From the NCBI RefSeq assembly GCF_026914185.1, contig NC_070558.1, positions 6,457,501 to 6,521,500 of the forward strand: DNA of 64,000 nt, read 5' to 3'. Below the pieces are notes generated by a model that was given only the letters and a program-made list of their open reading frames with translations, did not search any database and had not been told where the DNA came from. Below are positions 1-11,213 of the stretch, piece by piece. The position numbers were made by a program, and so were the translations under genes. The first letter of the stretch is position 1, and each line of letters begins with the position of its first letter. This DNA is from Puccinia triticina. Its lineage: Eukaryota; Basidiomycota; Pucciniomycetes; Pucciniales; Pucciniaceae.

Positions 1-1273
1 GGCAGCCAAGGTCATTGACAATGAAGAGATTGAACTCGAAAGCAATGATGTTAATGAGTTAAGTGACGAGGATGATGATGATCGATATACATCTGATGCT
101 TGCAAACAGACACTGGCTAGGGTAAGCCGAGCTCATCACCCTTGGTATCAACAATCATGTCATATTTACTGAATTCATTTCCATACTGAAAATAGTTCCA
201 AGCAATCTCCCGCAAGCTTAATAAGTTGCCGAACTCAAAGGCACTGTTTGTTGAGCTATGCAGGGATCACAATTGTGGAACACCACACAATATCAAACGA
301 GATGTCAGAACCAGATGGAACTCGACTTTGGCCCAGTTGGCCAGTATCTTGAGATGCTCGGCAGCAGTGTGAGTCCATTCTCTTACTAAAACCATTAGTC
401 AGGAATACAACTGATATATTCTTTCTATTGCAGTCTTGAGTGGCAAACCGATCAACGACACGGCCTCTCCTGAGAACATCAGATCAACCAGGACGATCTT
501 GACTTGGCAAGCGACCTTGTTGAAGTTCTTCAACCCTTCTCTGAAATGACGCTACAAGTCTCGATTCCCGGTGGTGCTCGAATAGCAGACATAGTTGTGT
601 TTATCAACCAGATCACAAGCCACCTTTCAACAGCCATTTCCAAAAAGAAAGCGCAGTATCCCCCGGCTTTGAGAAATGCCTGTCGTGCAGGACTCCAGCT
701 CACAAACAAGTACTATACTCTTACGGACTGCTCACCATTGTACCGAGTTGCCATGTGTGAGTTCTAACTTCTTGTCTCTAATCCCTTTTATTTCATACAT
801 ACTCAGCTGACTGACAAGATTTGAATTATTCAGTTCTTCATCCATCCTTCAAGGATGAGTATTTCAAACTCGCTAACTGGCAACCTGAATGGATTCAAGA
901 AGCAATCAGACTCACCCGCGAGATGTGGGAAAGCAAGTACAAACCTCCACCTCACCCAACCACCACCCAGCGACCAAATACTGGCCCAAAAGTGAGCAAA
1001 TGTCTGACAAGGATTGCCGCATCCATCATCATCCATACTAATCTGCTACACAAAAGCCTCAGGCAGGTATCCTGGCAGGTTTAATGGGTGCTTCAGAGGC
1101 ACGCGGAGCAAGTACCACCACAGATCCACTGACCATGTGGCTTTTGGGAGGATTGGTGCTGAACAAAGATGTGCAGCCGGTCGACCCCCTCAAATGGTGG
1201 ATGCAGCAACGACGTGCTGGCAATTCTCATGGGGGCCTTCTCCAGATGGCATTATATGTGCTAAGTTGTCCGG
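1..1273 (+). pseudogene. hAT transposase gene (hAT1), 5' and middle exons, cut by the left window edge
   Basis: This is the middle of an hAT-superfamily transposase, which would cut and paste its own element in the nucleus. Exons are readable at about 1-120 (acidic stretch, donor GTAAGC), 256-370 (contains DVRTRWNSTL, typical of hAT RNase-H-like cores), 434-760 (LVEVLQPFSEMTLQ) and two further pieces to 1273, joined by short introns with GT and AG ends. The last exon ends in phase 1 after LSCP, and the C-terminal dimerisation exon is found at 9962-10182, beyond a large CACTA insertion. An in-frame TGA at 471-473 interrupts the exon that starts near 434, so the copy is probably dead. The N-terminus lies outside the window. 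The family call rests on these motifs together with the C-terminal exon. Confidence 0.8.
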
Positions 1274-1929
1274 GTGGGCACTCTTAACACTACCAAGATG
1301 GATGAATTTGCGATGGCGTATATTGATCAATATAGCGTATATTGATCAATTTATATTGATCAATTTTTTTTTTATTCCTGTTGATACCTTTGTCTGTGTT
1401 CCATGTCTCCTTAAGACTCTTCCCCCCTGTGTTAGCTTCAAGCCGCAGGAATCTTTTTTTTTTTTTTTTTTTTGATAAAATTCATGAATTTCTACATACA
1501 CCATTCAATTCTTCCTGAAAATGCAAGTTTTAGGATTGATCCAGGGTAGCTGAGGGGTCTTGATTTTTTTTTCTTTTTTTTAAATCAAAAATTGATGTTA
1601 TCAGAAGTCTCCAAATCTACTTTTTTTCAAAAAAGGAAAAACATTGACCCCTGACCTCTCTCATGATACCATCCTGCACTCATTCTTCACTTGGTTGGTT
1701 GAACTTCCTGAAGATATTGCATATCATATTGGGAGTACTACATGCATAGAAGGCCTTTTTGAAATTAGTTTACCATGGTTTAGCATATTTTTGTCAGGTT
1801 CTTTTTTTATCTACTTTTGTTATCAACCACAGATTGATGAGGAATATTTCCTCAATAATTTCATTGGGAAATTTTTCTGCATATAAAACCCAGAGGTATT
1901 AAATTTGGGGTCACATCCCTTATGCAGCA

Positions 1930-2915
1930 GCTATAATCTGATCAGTTGCCAAGTAGCACTACTTTGGTTGTTTCTTGGTGTTTCTGCAACTATATCTCAT
2001 CCCAGCCTGGAAATTCTTCAAGAATATTGGTACCAAAATGTTTACAAGCACACAAATTTTCATAATGTACCTTTTCTGACCACAAAATCCCCAAATGTAG
2101 CAGCTACAGTCTGATCAGTTTCCAAATATCACTACTTTGGCAGTTTCTGGGTGTTTCTGCCACTATATCTCATCCCAGCGTGGGTATTCTTCTGCCATAT
2201 GGTTACCAAAATGTTGACAAGCCCCCAAAGTTTCATTATGTACCTTTGCTGACCACAAAACCCCCAAATGTAGCAGCTAAACTTTGATCAGTTTCCAAAT
2301 ATCACTACTTTGGCAGTTTCTGGGTGTTTCTGCCACTATATCTCATCCCAGCATGGGAATTCTTCTGCCATATGGTTACCAAAATATTGAGAAGCCCTCA
2401 AGGTTCCATTATGTTCCTTTACTGACCACAAAACCCCCACATGTAGCAGGTACAGTCTGATCGTTTTCCTAATATCACTACTTTAGTAGTTTCTGGTTGT
2501 TTCTGTCACTATATCTCATCCCAGCGTGGGGAATCTTCTGCCAGAGTGTTACCAACATGTTCACAAGCGGAGAAATTTCCATTATGTACCTTTACTGACC
2601 ACAAAACCCCCAAATGTAGCAGCTACAGTCTGATCAGTTTCCAAATATCACTACTTTGGTAGTTTATGGGTGTTTCTGCCACTGTATCTCATCCCAGCGT
2701 GGGAATTCTTCTGGCATATGGTTACCAAAATGTTTAAAAGCGTCCAAAAATTCATTATGTACCTTTGTTCACCACAAAACCCCCAAATGTAGCAGCTACA
2801 GTCTGATAAGTTTCCAAATATCACTACTTTGGCACTTTCTGGGTGTTTCTGCCACTATATCTCATCCCACCGTGGGTGTTCTTCTGCCATATGGTTGCCA
2901 AAATGGTGAACAAAG
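1930..2915 (+). repeat. ~172-bp subterminal tandem repeat, left arm
   Basis: About five head-to-tail copies of a ~172-175-bp unit. Landmarks recur in each unit: ATCTCATCCCAGCGTGGG, then CCATATGGTTACCAAAATG, then ACCACAAAACCCCCAAATG, then CTGATCAGTTTCCAAATATC. Orientation flips at about 2915. Short open frames in the array are by-products of the repeat and not genes. Confidence 0.9.
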
Positions 2916-4146
2916 GTACATAATGAAACTTTGGCCGCTTGTCAACATTTTGGTAACCATATGGCAGAAGAATACCCACGCTGGGATGAGATATAGTGGC
3001 AGAAACACCCAGAAACTGCCAAAGTAGTGATATTTGGAAACTGATCAGACTGTAGCTGCTACATTGGGGGTTTTGTGGTCAGCAAAGGTACAGAATAAAC
3101 CTTTGGACGCTTGTAAACATTTTGGTAACCATATGGCAGAAGGATACCCACGCTGGGATGAGAAATAGTGGCAGAAACACTCAGCAACTGCCAAAGTAGT
3201 GATATTTGGAAACTGATCAGACTGTAGTTGCCACATTTGGGGGTTTTGTGGTGAACAAAGGTATGTAATAAAATCTTGGAGGCTTGTAAACATTTTGGTA
3301 ACCATATGGCAGAAGGATACCCACGCTGGGATGAGATATAGTGGCAGAAACACCCAGAAACTGCCAAAGTAGTGATATTTGGAAACTGATCAGACCGTAG
3401 TTGCTACATTTGGGGGTTTTGTGGTGAAAAAAGGTATGTCATAAATTCTTGGACGCTTGTAAACATTTTGGTAACCATATGGCAGAAGGATACGCACGCT
3501 GGGATGAGATATAGTGGCAGAAATACCCAGAAACTGCCAAAGTAGTGATATTTGGAAACTGATCAGACTGTAGCTGCTACATTTTGGGGTGTTGTGGTCA
3601 GCAAAGGTACATAATGATACTTTGGGGGCTTCTGAACATTTTGGTAACCATTTGGCAGAAGAATACCCATGGTGGGATGAGATATAGTGGCAGAAACACT
3701 CAGCAACTGCCAAAGTAGTGATATTTGGAAACTGATCAGACTGTAGTTGCTACATTCGGGGGTTTTGTGGTGAACAAAGGTATGTAATAAAATCTTGGAC
3801 GCTTATAAACATTTTGGTAACCACATGGCAGAATGATACCCACGCTGGGATGAGATATAGTGGCAGAAACACCCAGAAACTGCCAAAGTAGTGATATTTG
3901 GAAACCGATCAGACTGTAGCTGCTACATTTGGGGGTTTTGTGGTCAGCAAAGGTACATTTTGAAACTTTGGGGGCTTGTAAACATTTCGGTAACCATATG
4001 GCAGAAGAATACCCACACGGATGTTTGGAAACCGATCAGACTGTAGCTGCTACATTTGGGGGTTTTGTGGTCAGCAAAGGTACATTTTGAAACTCTGGGG
4101 GCTTGTCAACATTTTGGTAACCATATGGCAGAAGAATACCCACACG
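2916..4146 (-). repeat. ~172-bp tandem repeat, inverted arm (first part)
   Basis: The same ~172-bp unit as at 1930-2915 but in opposite orientation, starting from a head-to-head junction near 2915. About seven copies run up to the hAT insertion at 4147 and resume at 7751. The copies differ from each other by scattered substitutions. Confidence 0.9.
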
Positions 4147-7100
4147 CAACACTGGGCCGGCACGATTCAATACGATATTGGCCCTATTTTCGTATTGAAT
4201 CGTTCCCCGGTACCCAGATGGACCGTTACCGCCATCAGTAACGATGTTTTCTGTGGCTTGTCTCTATTGAATCGTGTTTTTTTTTTTTTGGTGTGAGATT
4301 TGGCTATCGCAACGCCTCATAACGCGTCGTAACGCATAGTAACGCCGTGTAACAAGTTTTACCCCTGTACCCCTGTGCTTGACCCCTGATTTTTTGCGCT
4401 GTCAGGGGCTAGTGGCTTCTGAAAATCTCTCCAGTATTGTTCAAGTCATTCACTAAATCAACGTCCCTCTCTGCTCGTCATTGCTGCTCTTTTTCATCTT
4501 GAAACAATCAAAAACAATCATGCCACCAAAAAGTCAAGCTCCCCAAGGTACCGAAGACATCAATGCTGGCGGATACGCGACCGACCAGTCTCAGCTCCGC
4601 CGTTCAGCCAGAGCTTCATCGGCGGCTTTGGAAACGGGTATGGTTGCAACGCCTTCGGACTCTCGGGTCAGATTAACCAAACCGGGCCAGGCGCCGGCGG
4701 CCGCTTCTTTGGAATCTGGCTCATCAAAGGCACCAAGAGCCAAGCCAAAGAAGAAAAGGATTATTGAACAAGAGTCATTGGAGCCCGAGGCGACCCCTGC
4801 TATTGTTGTAAAAAAAAAAAGTTGAAGAAGAAAAAGGCAACCAAGGGTCAGGTGCGTGTAAAAATACAAATATATTTGTATCATATTACTATTAGAAGTA
4901 TGATTCAAATGAAAACATTGCCTTTTACTTTTTACTTTAGACAAACTTGGACAGTGAGGCGTACGACTTCAGTCAGGACACCGACAAATCGATTGAAATC
5001 CAGCCGAGGGAAGCCAAAAAAAATAAAGTAGAAAAGCAGTATGATGATCTCTTTGAGTTCTTCGAAGAGCCTTTTTGGAAGAAAGGCGATAAACCTAACA
5101 CTCAAATCAATTACAAGTGCAAATGGTGCGGAGAGATCTATCGTGCGCACGCAACCTCTAGAGGCAACTTAAAAGTCCATCGAGATGGATCAACTCAGTC
5201 CAAAAAGAAAAGCCACGGCTGTGTGAACCGAGAGAAAGCTAAGAAGGCGGGTGAAAAACTACCACTCTCAGTCGCCGAACGCAACATTTCCCAAGCTAAT
5301 GGCGGGGGTGATCCGAAGCAAACTGTGATCAGCGGATTTCTTCAACCCAAGACCACTTTTGTCAATCGGGTTCTCAACCAATTGATCATGATGTGGCAGA
5401 TCCAACAGGCCCTGCCCTGGTCACGGATTGAAGATCCTTCACTCCATGCGGCTTTTCAGTACTCCAATCCCAAGGCTATCCTCTACGGTTGCAAGTGGTC
5501 GGCCCAGGAGTCAAAGAAGCTGTACTCAATGCTCAAGAAAAATGTCTTTGATGAGTTAAATGTAAGCTTCTATTACCCTGTTGTTTCTGTTTTATATACA
5601 CTGACATTTTACATTTATGAAGAACCTGGACACCAAGTTCACCCTAATCCATGATGTATGGACGACAAAGGGTAACAGATTTGCTTTTATTGGGGCCGCG
5701 GTGGCTTTCATCAACTCGGATTGGGTGTATACGGTCCGACACTTGACTCTTAAAATGATACCTTGGAAACATCTTGGTCATTTACTCGCGCGACCTATTG
5801 CGAGCCTCCTCACTAAGAAGAAGTTGTTTCACAAGATGCTCGCACAGACGACGGACTCTGGCTCAAACAACAAGACCATGGCCCATGAAATGTACAGTTT
5901 GCTTTACTCCAACGAGCCACCCAACACAGACTCGTGGGATCCAATGACTATGCATGTTTGGTGCTTCTGTCATAAGCTGGCCTTAATTGTCAACGCCGGC
6001 CTTGAATCCTTATCACTTAAGATTCTTCCTCCGGGAAAGACAAAGGAATCGGTCCTAGGATTTTTTCCAGTTCTTGGAAGAATCACTGAGGAGGATGAAG
6101 AACCCCCGGTTGGAAAGAATGGTTCGGCAACTCCTGCAGTTCCAACGGCAAATGCAGCCCCCCTCGATGATGATTGCACTTCGGAAAGTGATTACGGCAA
6201 TGCGGATGACGAGCTCTCAGACACTGATACCGGCGAGGATTCCAATCCTCCTTCCCCAGTAGAAGATTCCGAAAAGCACCAAAATACGACCAAACTTCAA
6301 GTGCTCATCACAAAGCTTGATACAGTGATCAAACAGATCACCCGATCTGCTGCGCAGCGAGCCAGATTCAACCGCACGGCTGAACGTTTGGGCTTGAAGG
6401 TAGCCCCATTGATCGCCGGTTACGGCATTCGATGGAACATAAGATACCAAAGCCACCGTAAAGCGATCGAGGCAAGAGAGGTCATTGATCAACTTCTCAA
6501 AGAAGATCAACAGCAGAACAAACCAGGAATTTTCAATGATGTTCTATTTACCCCTCGAGATTGGAAAGAGATCAATAACTTGAACCGCGAGCTTGAGGTA
6601 TGTGTATTTACTATTTAATAGCCAATGTGGTGTAGCCTGTCATACCGACATTGACCAAACAAAAATCACTAGGTTTTTGTCCAACTCACCTCCGAAATGG
6701 AAGGGAATCACGCCACCGGTGCACATGTGATCCCTAAGTATCTGGAGCTTAAGGATCAGATCTCTGCAAAGCTCAACCGGTCAGAAGAAAGTGACACATT
6801 GTATCCAATGTACTACTCGATGCTGAAGCGCGTCGAGAAGTACCTGGCTGAAGTGATGCAGTGTGAGACACTCATACTAGCCACCATTCTCCATCCATGC
6901 TACCGGATGGATATATTCGAGCTTGTTTTTGGATCCGAAAGTAAGGAGGTCCGAGAGTGCTTGGAACTGCTCAATCGCCGATTCTTGGAATACAAGAACA
7001 AGCCGTCCACCTCAACATTGGACGCTCCCGAACCAGATATAACTGTCATAGGGGAACTCCCGGAGGCTGAGCCAGACTCTCTCATGGCTTGGCTGGCTTC

Positions 7101-7750
7101 CCGCATGACTCAGAAGCCCTCGACTCCGCACAAAAACGAAGTTGAAACCTTCCTCAAAGCCCAGCTTGTTTTCAATGGTAAAGAAATCAAGGACAAATCG
7201 ACAGCCCTGAAGTGGTGGAAAGACAACTGTGCAACCTATCCCTCACTCTCGCGGATGGCACGAGCGTACCTCGGTTGCTCTGGGAGCTCATGCGCGGTGG
7301 AGCGCTTATTCTCTGCAGCTTCTAATGTCTGCAGCAGTAGGCGAGGTGGCTTGCTTCCATCAACAATGTCTTGCTGCGTCAGCAGCTTGATGTGGTTGCG
7401 GGAGCAGGTGCCCCTCACCGGCGATTTTGAGGAGGCGGGCAATGCTTTGGCAGCTCTGGTGCCTGCGCCCAAGCAGAACACCGGCGCTTGACCAATCAAA
7501 ATTAAATTACTTGTTATCATCTTTTGTCCCGTTACCAATAACGAGTAACGGTACCCTTTCCTACTATCGTAACAAAAAAAAAATAGTTCTGGTGTGCAGA
7601 AAAAAAGCGTATCGCTGCCTTTCTTTTTTTTGGAGAAATCCGCACTAACGGTAGCGCGCTGCCGTTACTGGTAATGGCAACGGTAACGCATAAAAAATCG
7701 TTACGTTACCGTTACGATACCATTACCGGCATCGTACCGGCCCAGTGTTG
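4147..7750 (+). mobile_element. hAT element (hAT2) nested in the CACTA repeat array
   Basis: The termini are inverted repeats starting CAACACTGGGCCGG and the element is flanked by CCACACG on both sides (7 bp identical; an 8-bp duplication with one change is possible, as expected for hAT). Subterminal DNA is rich in short CGTTAC/GTAACG motifs on both sides (4200-4350 and 7530-7730), a typical hAT transposase-binding layout. It contains one transposase gene (4520-7491). It interrupts a ~172-bp repeat unit, so it is younger than the surrounding CACTA element. Confidence 0.9.
4520..7491 (+). CDS. hAT transposase with BED zinc finger (hAT2)
   Basis: Nuclear DNA transposase of the hAT superfamily. 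Likely exons are 4520-4851, 4941-5561, 5623-6597 and 6673-7491; the introns have GT and AG ends and the reading frame continues across them. Exon 1 is basic and low-complexity. Exon 2 carries a BED-type zinc finger (YKCKWCGEIY, then HATSRGNLKVHRD). The middle exon contains HDVWTTKGNRFAFIG and the TTDSGSNNKTM catalytic-core region. The C-terminus has the hAT dimerisation signature (ALKWWKDN, then CAVERLFSAASNVCSSRRGG). The start ATG lies about 370 bp inside the left terminus. One defect is visible: an A-run at 4810-4820 is one base out of frame, giving a stop in exon 1. This could be slippage, a sequencing error or a real inactivating change. Otherwise the frame is intact. Confidence 0.88.
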
Positions 7751-9210
7751 CCACACGGATGAGATATAGTGGCAGAAACACCCAGAAAATGCCAAAGTAG
7801 TGATATTTGGAAAGTGATCAGACTGTAGCTGCTACATTTGGGGGTTTTGTGGTCAGCAAAGGTACATAATGAAACTTTGGGGGCTTTTAAACATTTTGGT
7901 AACCATATGTCAGAAGGATACCCACGCTGCGATGAGATATAGTGGCAGAAACACCCAGAAACTACCAAAGTAGTGATATTTGGAAACTGATCAGACTTCT
8001 GCTGCTACATTTGTGGGTTTTGTGGTGAGCAAAAGTACATAATGAACTTTTGGCCGCTTGCAGAAATTTTGGTAACCATATGGCGGATGAATTCCCACAC
8101 TGGGATGAGATATAGTGGCAGAAACACCCAGAAACTGCCAAAGTAGTGATATTTGGAAACCGATCAGACTGTAGCTGCTACATTTGGGGGTTTTGTGGTC
8201 AGCAAAGGTACATTTTGAAACTTTGGGGGCTTGTAAACATTTCGGTAACCATATGGCAGAAGAATACCCACGCTGGGATGAGATATAGTGGCAGAAACAC
8301 CCAGAAACTGCCAAAGTAGTGATATTTGGAAACCAATCAGACTGTAGCTGCTACATTTGGGGTTTTGTGGTCAGCAAAGGCACAAAATAGACCTTTGGGG
8401 GCTTGTAAACATTTTGGGAACCATATGGCAGAAGGATACCCACGCTGGGATGAGATATAGCGGCAGAAACACCCAGAAGCTACCAAAGTAGTGATATTTG
8501 GAAACTGATCAGACTGTAGCTGCTACATTTGGGGGTTTTGTGGTGGAAAAAGGTATTTAATGCAATTTTGAACGCTTTTAAACATTTTGGTAACCATATG
8601 GCAGAAGGATTCCCAAGCTGGGATGGGATATAGTGGCAGAAACACCCAGAAACTGCCAAAGTAGTGATATTTGGAAACTGATCAGACTGTAGCTGCTACA
8701 TTTGGGGGTTTTGTGGTGAAAAAACGTATGTAATGAAATTTTGGACTCTTGTGAACATTTTGGTACCCATATGGCAGAAGGATACCCACGCTGCGATGAG
8801 ATATAGTGGCAGAAACACCCAGAAACTACCAAAGTAGTGATATTTGGAAACTGATCAGACTTCTGCTGCTACATTTGTGGGTTTTGTGGTGAGCAAAAGT
8901 ACATAATGAACTTTTGGCCGCTTGCAGAAATTTTGGTAACCATATGGCGGATGAATTCCCACACTGGGATGAGATATAGTGGCAGAAACACCCAGAAACT
9001 GCCAAAGTAGTGATATTTGGAAACCGATCAGACTGTACCTGCTGAATTTGGGGGTTTTGTGGTGAGTAAAGGTACATTATGAAACTCTGTGTCCTTGTCA
9101 ACATTTTGGTACCAACATTTTGGAAGAATTACCAGGCTGGGATGAGATATAGTCGCAGAAACACCAAGAAACAACCAAAGTAGTGCTACTTGGCAACTGA
9201 TCAGATTATA
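7751..9210 (-). repeat. ~172-bp tandem repeat, inverted arm (second part)
   Basis: Continuation of the inverted ~172-bp array after the hAT2 insertion, about eight copies. The segment 7920-8160 reappears almost verbatim at 8780-9020, a higher-order duplication of more than one unit. The last unit near 9200 grades into the A/T-rich inner part of the right CACTA arm. Confidence 0.88.
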
Positions 9211-9961
9211 GCTGCTGCATAAGGGATGTGACCCCAAATATAATATTTCTGGGTTCAATATGCAGAAAAATTTCTCAATGAAATTTTCTGAGGAAATATT
9301 CCTCATCAATCTGTGGTTGATAACAAAAGTAGATAAAAAAAGAACCTGACAAAAATATGCTAAACCATGGTAAACTAATTTTAAAAAGGCCTTCTATGCA
9401 TGTAGTACTCCCAGTATGATATGCAATATCTTCAAGAAGTTCAACCAACCAAGTTAAGAATGAGTGCAGGATGGTATCATGAGAGAGGTCAGGGGTCAAT
9501 GTTTTTCCTTTTTTGAAAAAAAGTAGATTCTGAGACTTCTGATAACATCCATTGTTGATTTAAAAACAAGAAAAAAGAATTTGAGACCCCTCAGCTACCC
9601 TGGATTAATCCTAAAACTTGCATTTTCAGGAAGAATTGAATGGTGTATGTAGAAATTCATTAATTTTATCAGGCAAAAAAAAAAAAAAGATTCCTGTGGC
9701 TTGAAGCTAACACAGGGCGAAGGAGAGAGATTATAGAAGAGTATTAAGGAGACATGGAACAAAGACAAAGGTATCAACAGGAATAATAATAAAATAAAAA
9801 AAAATGATCAATATAAATTGATCAATATACGCTATATTGATCAATATAAATTGATCAATATACGCTATATTGATCAATATATGACATCGCAAATTCATCC
9901 ATCTTGGTAGTGTAATTGACCGTTTTTTATGCTTTTTGAGCTAACACCGCATTTCATACAG

Positions 9962-10182
9962 CAACAACCGTGGATGTTGAGCAATCTTTCAGTTTTGGCC
10001 AAGACTATGTTTCCTTACAAAGGCATCGCCTCAGCGCATCATTGGTTACTCAAGGGATGGCGGTGGCATTCTACTCCAAGAATGGTAAGATTCAACCAGG
10101 GGTATTGCGTAAATGGAAACTAAAGAAGAGGAACGAAGCTAAGATGAAGGGAAATGAGAGAGCACGGGTGGGGAAACCATGA
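9962..10182 (+). pseudogene. hAT1 transposase, C-terminal dimerisation exon
   Basis: This is the last exon of the transposase gene that is open at 1-1273. An acceptor ending in ATACAG at 9961 completes the phase-1 codon left at 1273. The join reads LSCP-ATTVDVEQSFSFG, which is the hAT dimerisation signature. The frame continues through RHRLSASLVTQGM to a TGA at 10180-10182. The intron between the two parts originally measured only about 60 bp and now contains the whole CACTA element. The exon is open, but an in-frame TGA at 471 damages the gene upstream. Confidence 0.82.
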
Positions 10183-10284
10183 TGCTTAAGGGGGCTATCA
10201 TATACATTGTATGCTACTTATAAGAAAAAGTGAAATCAACAGCTACTTATCTGTGAGAGGCCTTTGGCACTGCAAAAAGTGGTA

Positions 10285-10520
10285 CACACCCGCGGGTACC
10301 CGCCACAAGTATGCGGGTACTCGCCAGCTTCTGCCTTGGCGGGTGCCGGGTGCGGGTGCGGGTGCCCAAAATCTGAAGTTTTTCAGCCAAGTACCCGGAC
10401 TTGTGGCGGGTACCCGGGTGCGAGGGGCATTCTTTATCCTGCCCAAAATCTGAAGTTTTTCAGCCAAGTACCCGGACTTGTGGCGGGTACCAGGGTGCGA
10501 GGGGCATTCTTTATCCTACA
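10285..10520. repeat. GC-rich CCCGCGGGTACCC repeats with a ~76-bp tandem duplication
   Basis: Just beyond hAT1 the sequence is dense in GCGGGTACCCG-like words. A ~76-bp block beginning CCCAAAATCTGAAG is directly duplicated (about 10366-10441 and 10442-10517, a few differences). Similar GCGGGTAC-rich DNA, with a GCCCAAAA word, recurs at 36960-37130. It may be the subterminal part of the hAT1 family; no left end is available in the window to test this. The following 10540-11020 is GC-rich without a convincing gene. Confidence 0.55.
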
Positions 10521-11213
10521 CCACGGCTCCACTTGTAAAGTGAGTCGCATGGCGGGCGGACCCTCCTGTCAGATTTGGGTCCAGCCGTCCTGGCAGGACG
10601 TCGAGCAGCCCTTTGGGTCGGCCCAACCCTGCCCAACCACCCGTCGGCTGTTCCTCCCAACAGGAAGGGCAGGCCGACCTCGTCCAACCGTACCGACCCG
10701 CAAGGCAGCATGGTTGGCTTGTCTGATAGGTCTGGCCAACCCATCTGCCCGGCGGGTCAGCATGGTTTGCTGGCCCTCAAGGTTGTCAACAGGTTGGCTG
10801 CCCCTGGAAATGAGCCAACCTTCCCAACAAGTCACCGGACTATTCAACCTTTCCATTGGCCCAAGGTCAGAAACTCACTTGAAAAAGTGAATTTCCTGAG
10901 ACCACCAGTACGATCTGCCAAGCGTGCTTGCAGATTGTACATAGAAGAGAAAAAAGAAAGAAAAAAATGTTGGTTGCTCTTCATGATAAGTAGAGAATAT
11001 GGTATATAGTCTTGATTAAGGTGGTTATTGCCACTGCGGGCATCTGGATGTTGCTGCAGACCACAGCAACATCTGACAATTCAGTGGGGATTTGAACCCT
11101 GCGCAACAAGTATTGCAGCAACACTTGGCCAGCTGTCCATCAGCCAGCCACCGGGGTATGTACACACAATGCACCTCTCGATGGCCGGCACAACGACCGG
11201 TCACCGCAAAGAC

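Larger units (their letters stand above)
1288..9912. mobile_element. Non-autonomous CACTA (EnSpm/CMC-type) transposon with very long repeat-built inverted arms
   Basis: The element begins CACTACCAAGATGG and ends with the exact reverse complement. It is flanked by a perfect 3-bp duplication TAA at 1285-1287 and 9913-9915, the hallmark of CACTA elements. Behind the termini both ends carry several copies of the palindrome TATATTGATCAATATA, probably subterminal binding sites. The inverted similarity continues inward for about 1 kb through A/T-rich sequence (1370-1900 against 9230-9820) and then into arrays of a ~172-bp repeat. No CACTA transposase reading frame is present. The only coding content is the later hAT insertion at 4147-7750. 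It sits in the last intron of hAT1. Without the inserted hAT it is about 5.0 kb. Confidence 0.9.

Noticed and set aside
2656..9309. Many ~100-aa frames with GCFCHYISSQRGY-like repeats on both strands
   Set aside because: All are translations of the ~172-bp CACTA repeat, in both orientations, with no start context or conservation of one frame.
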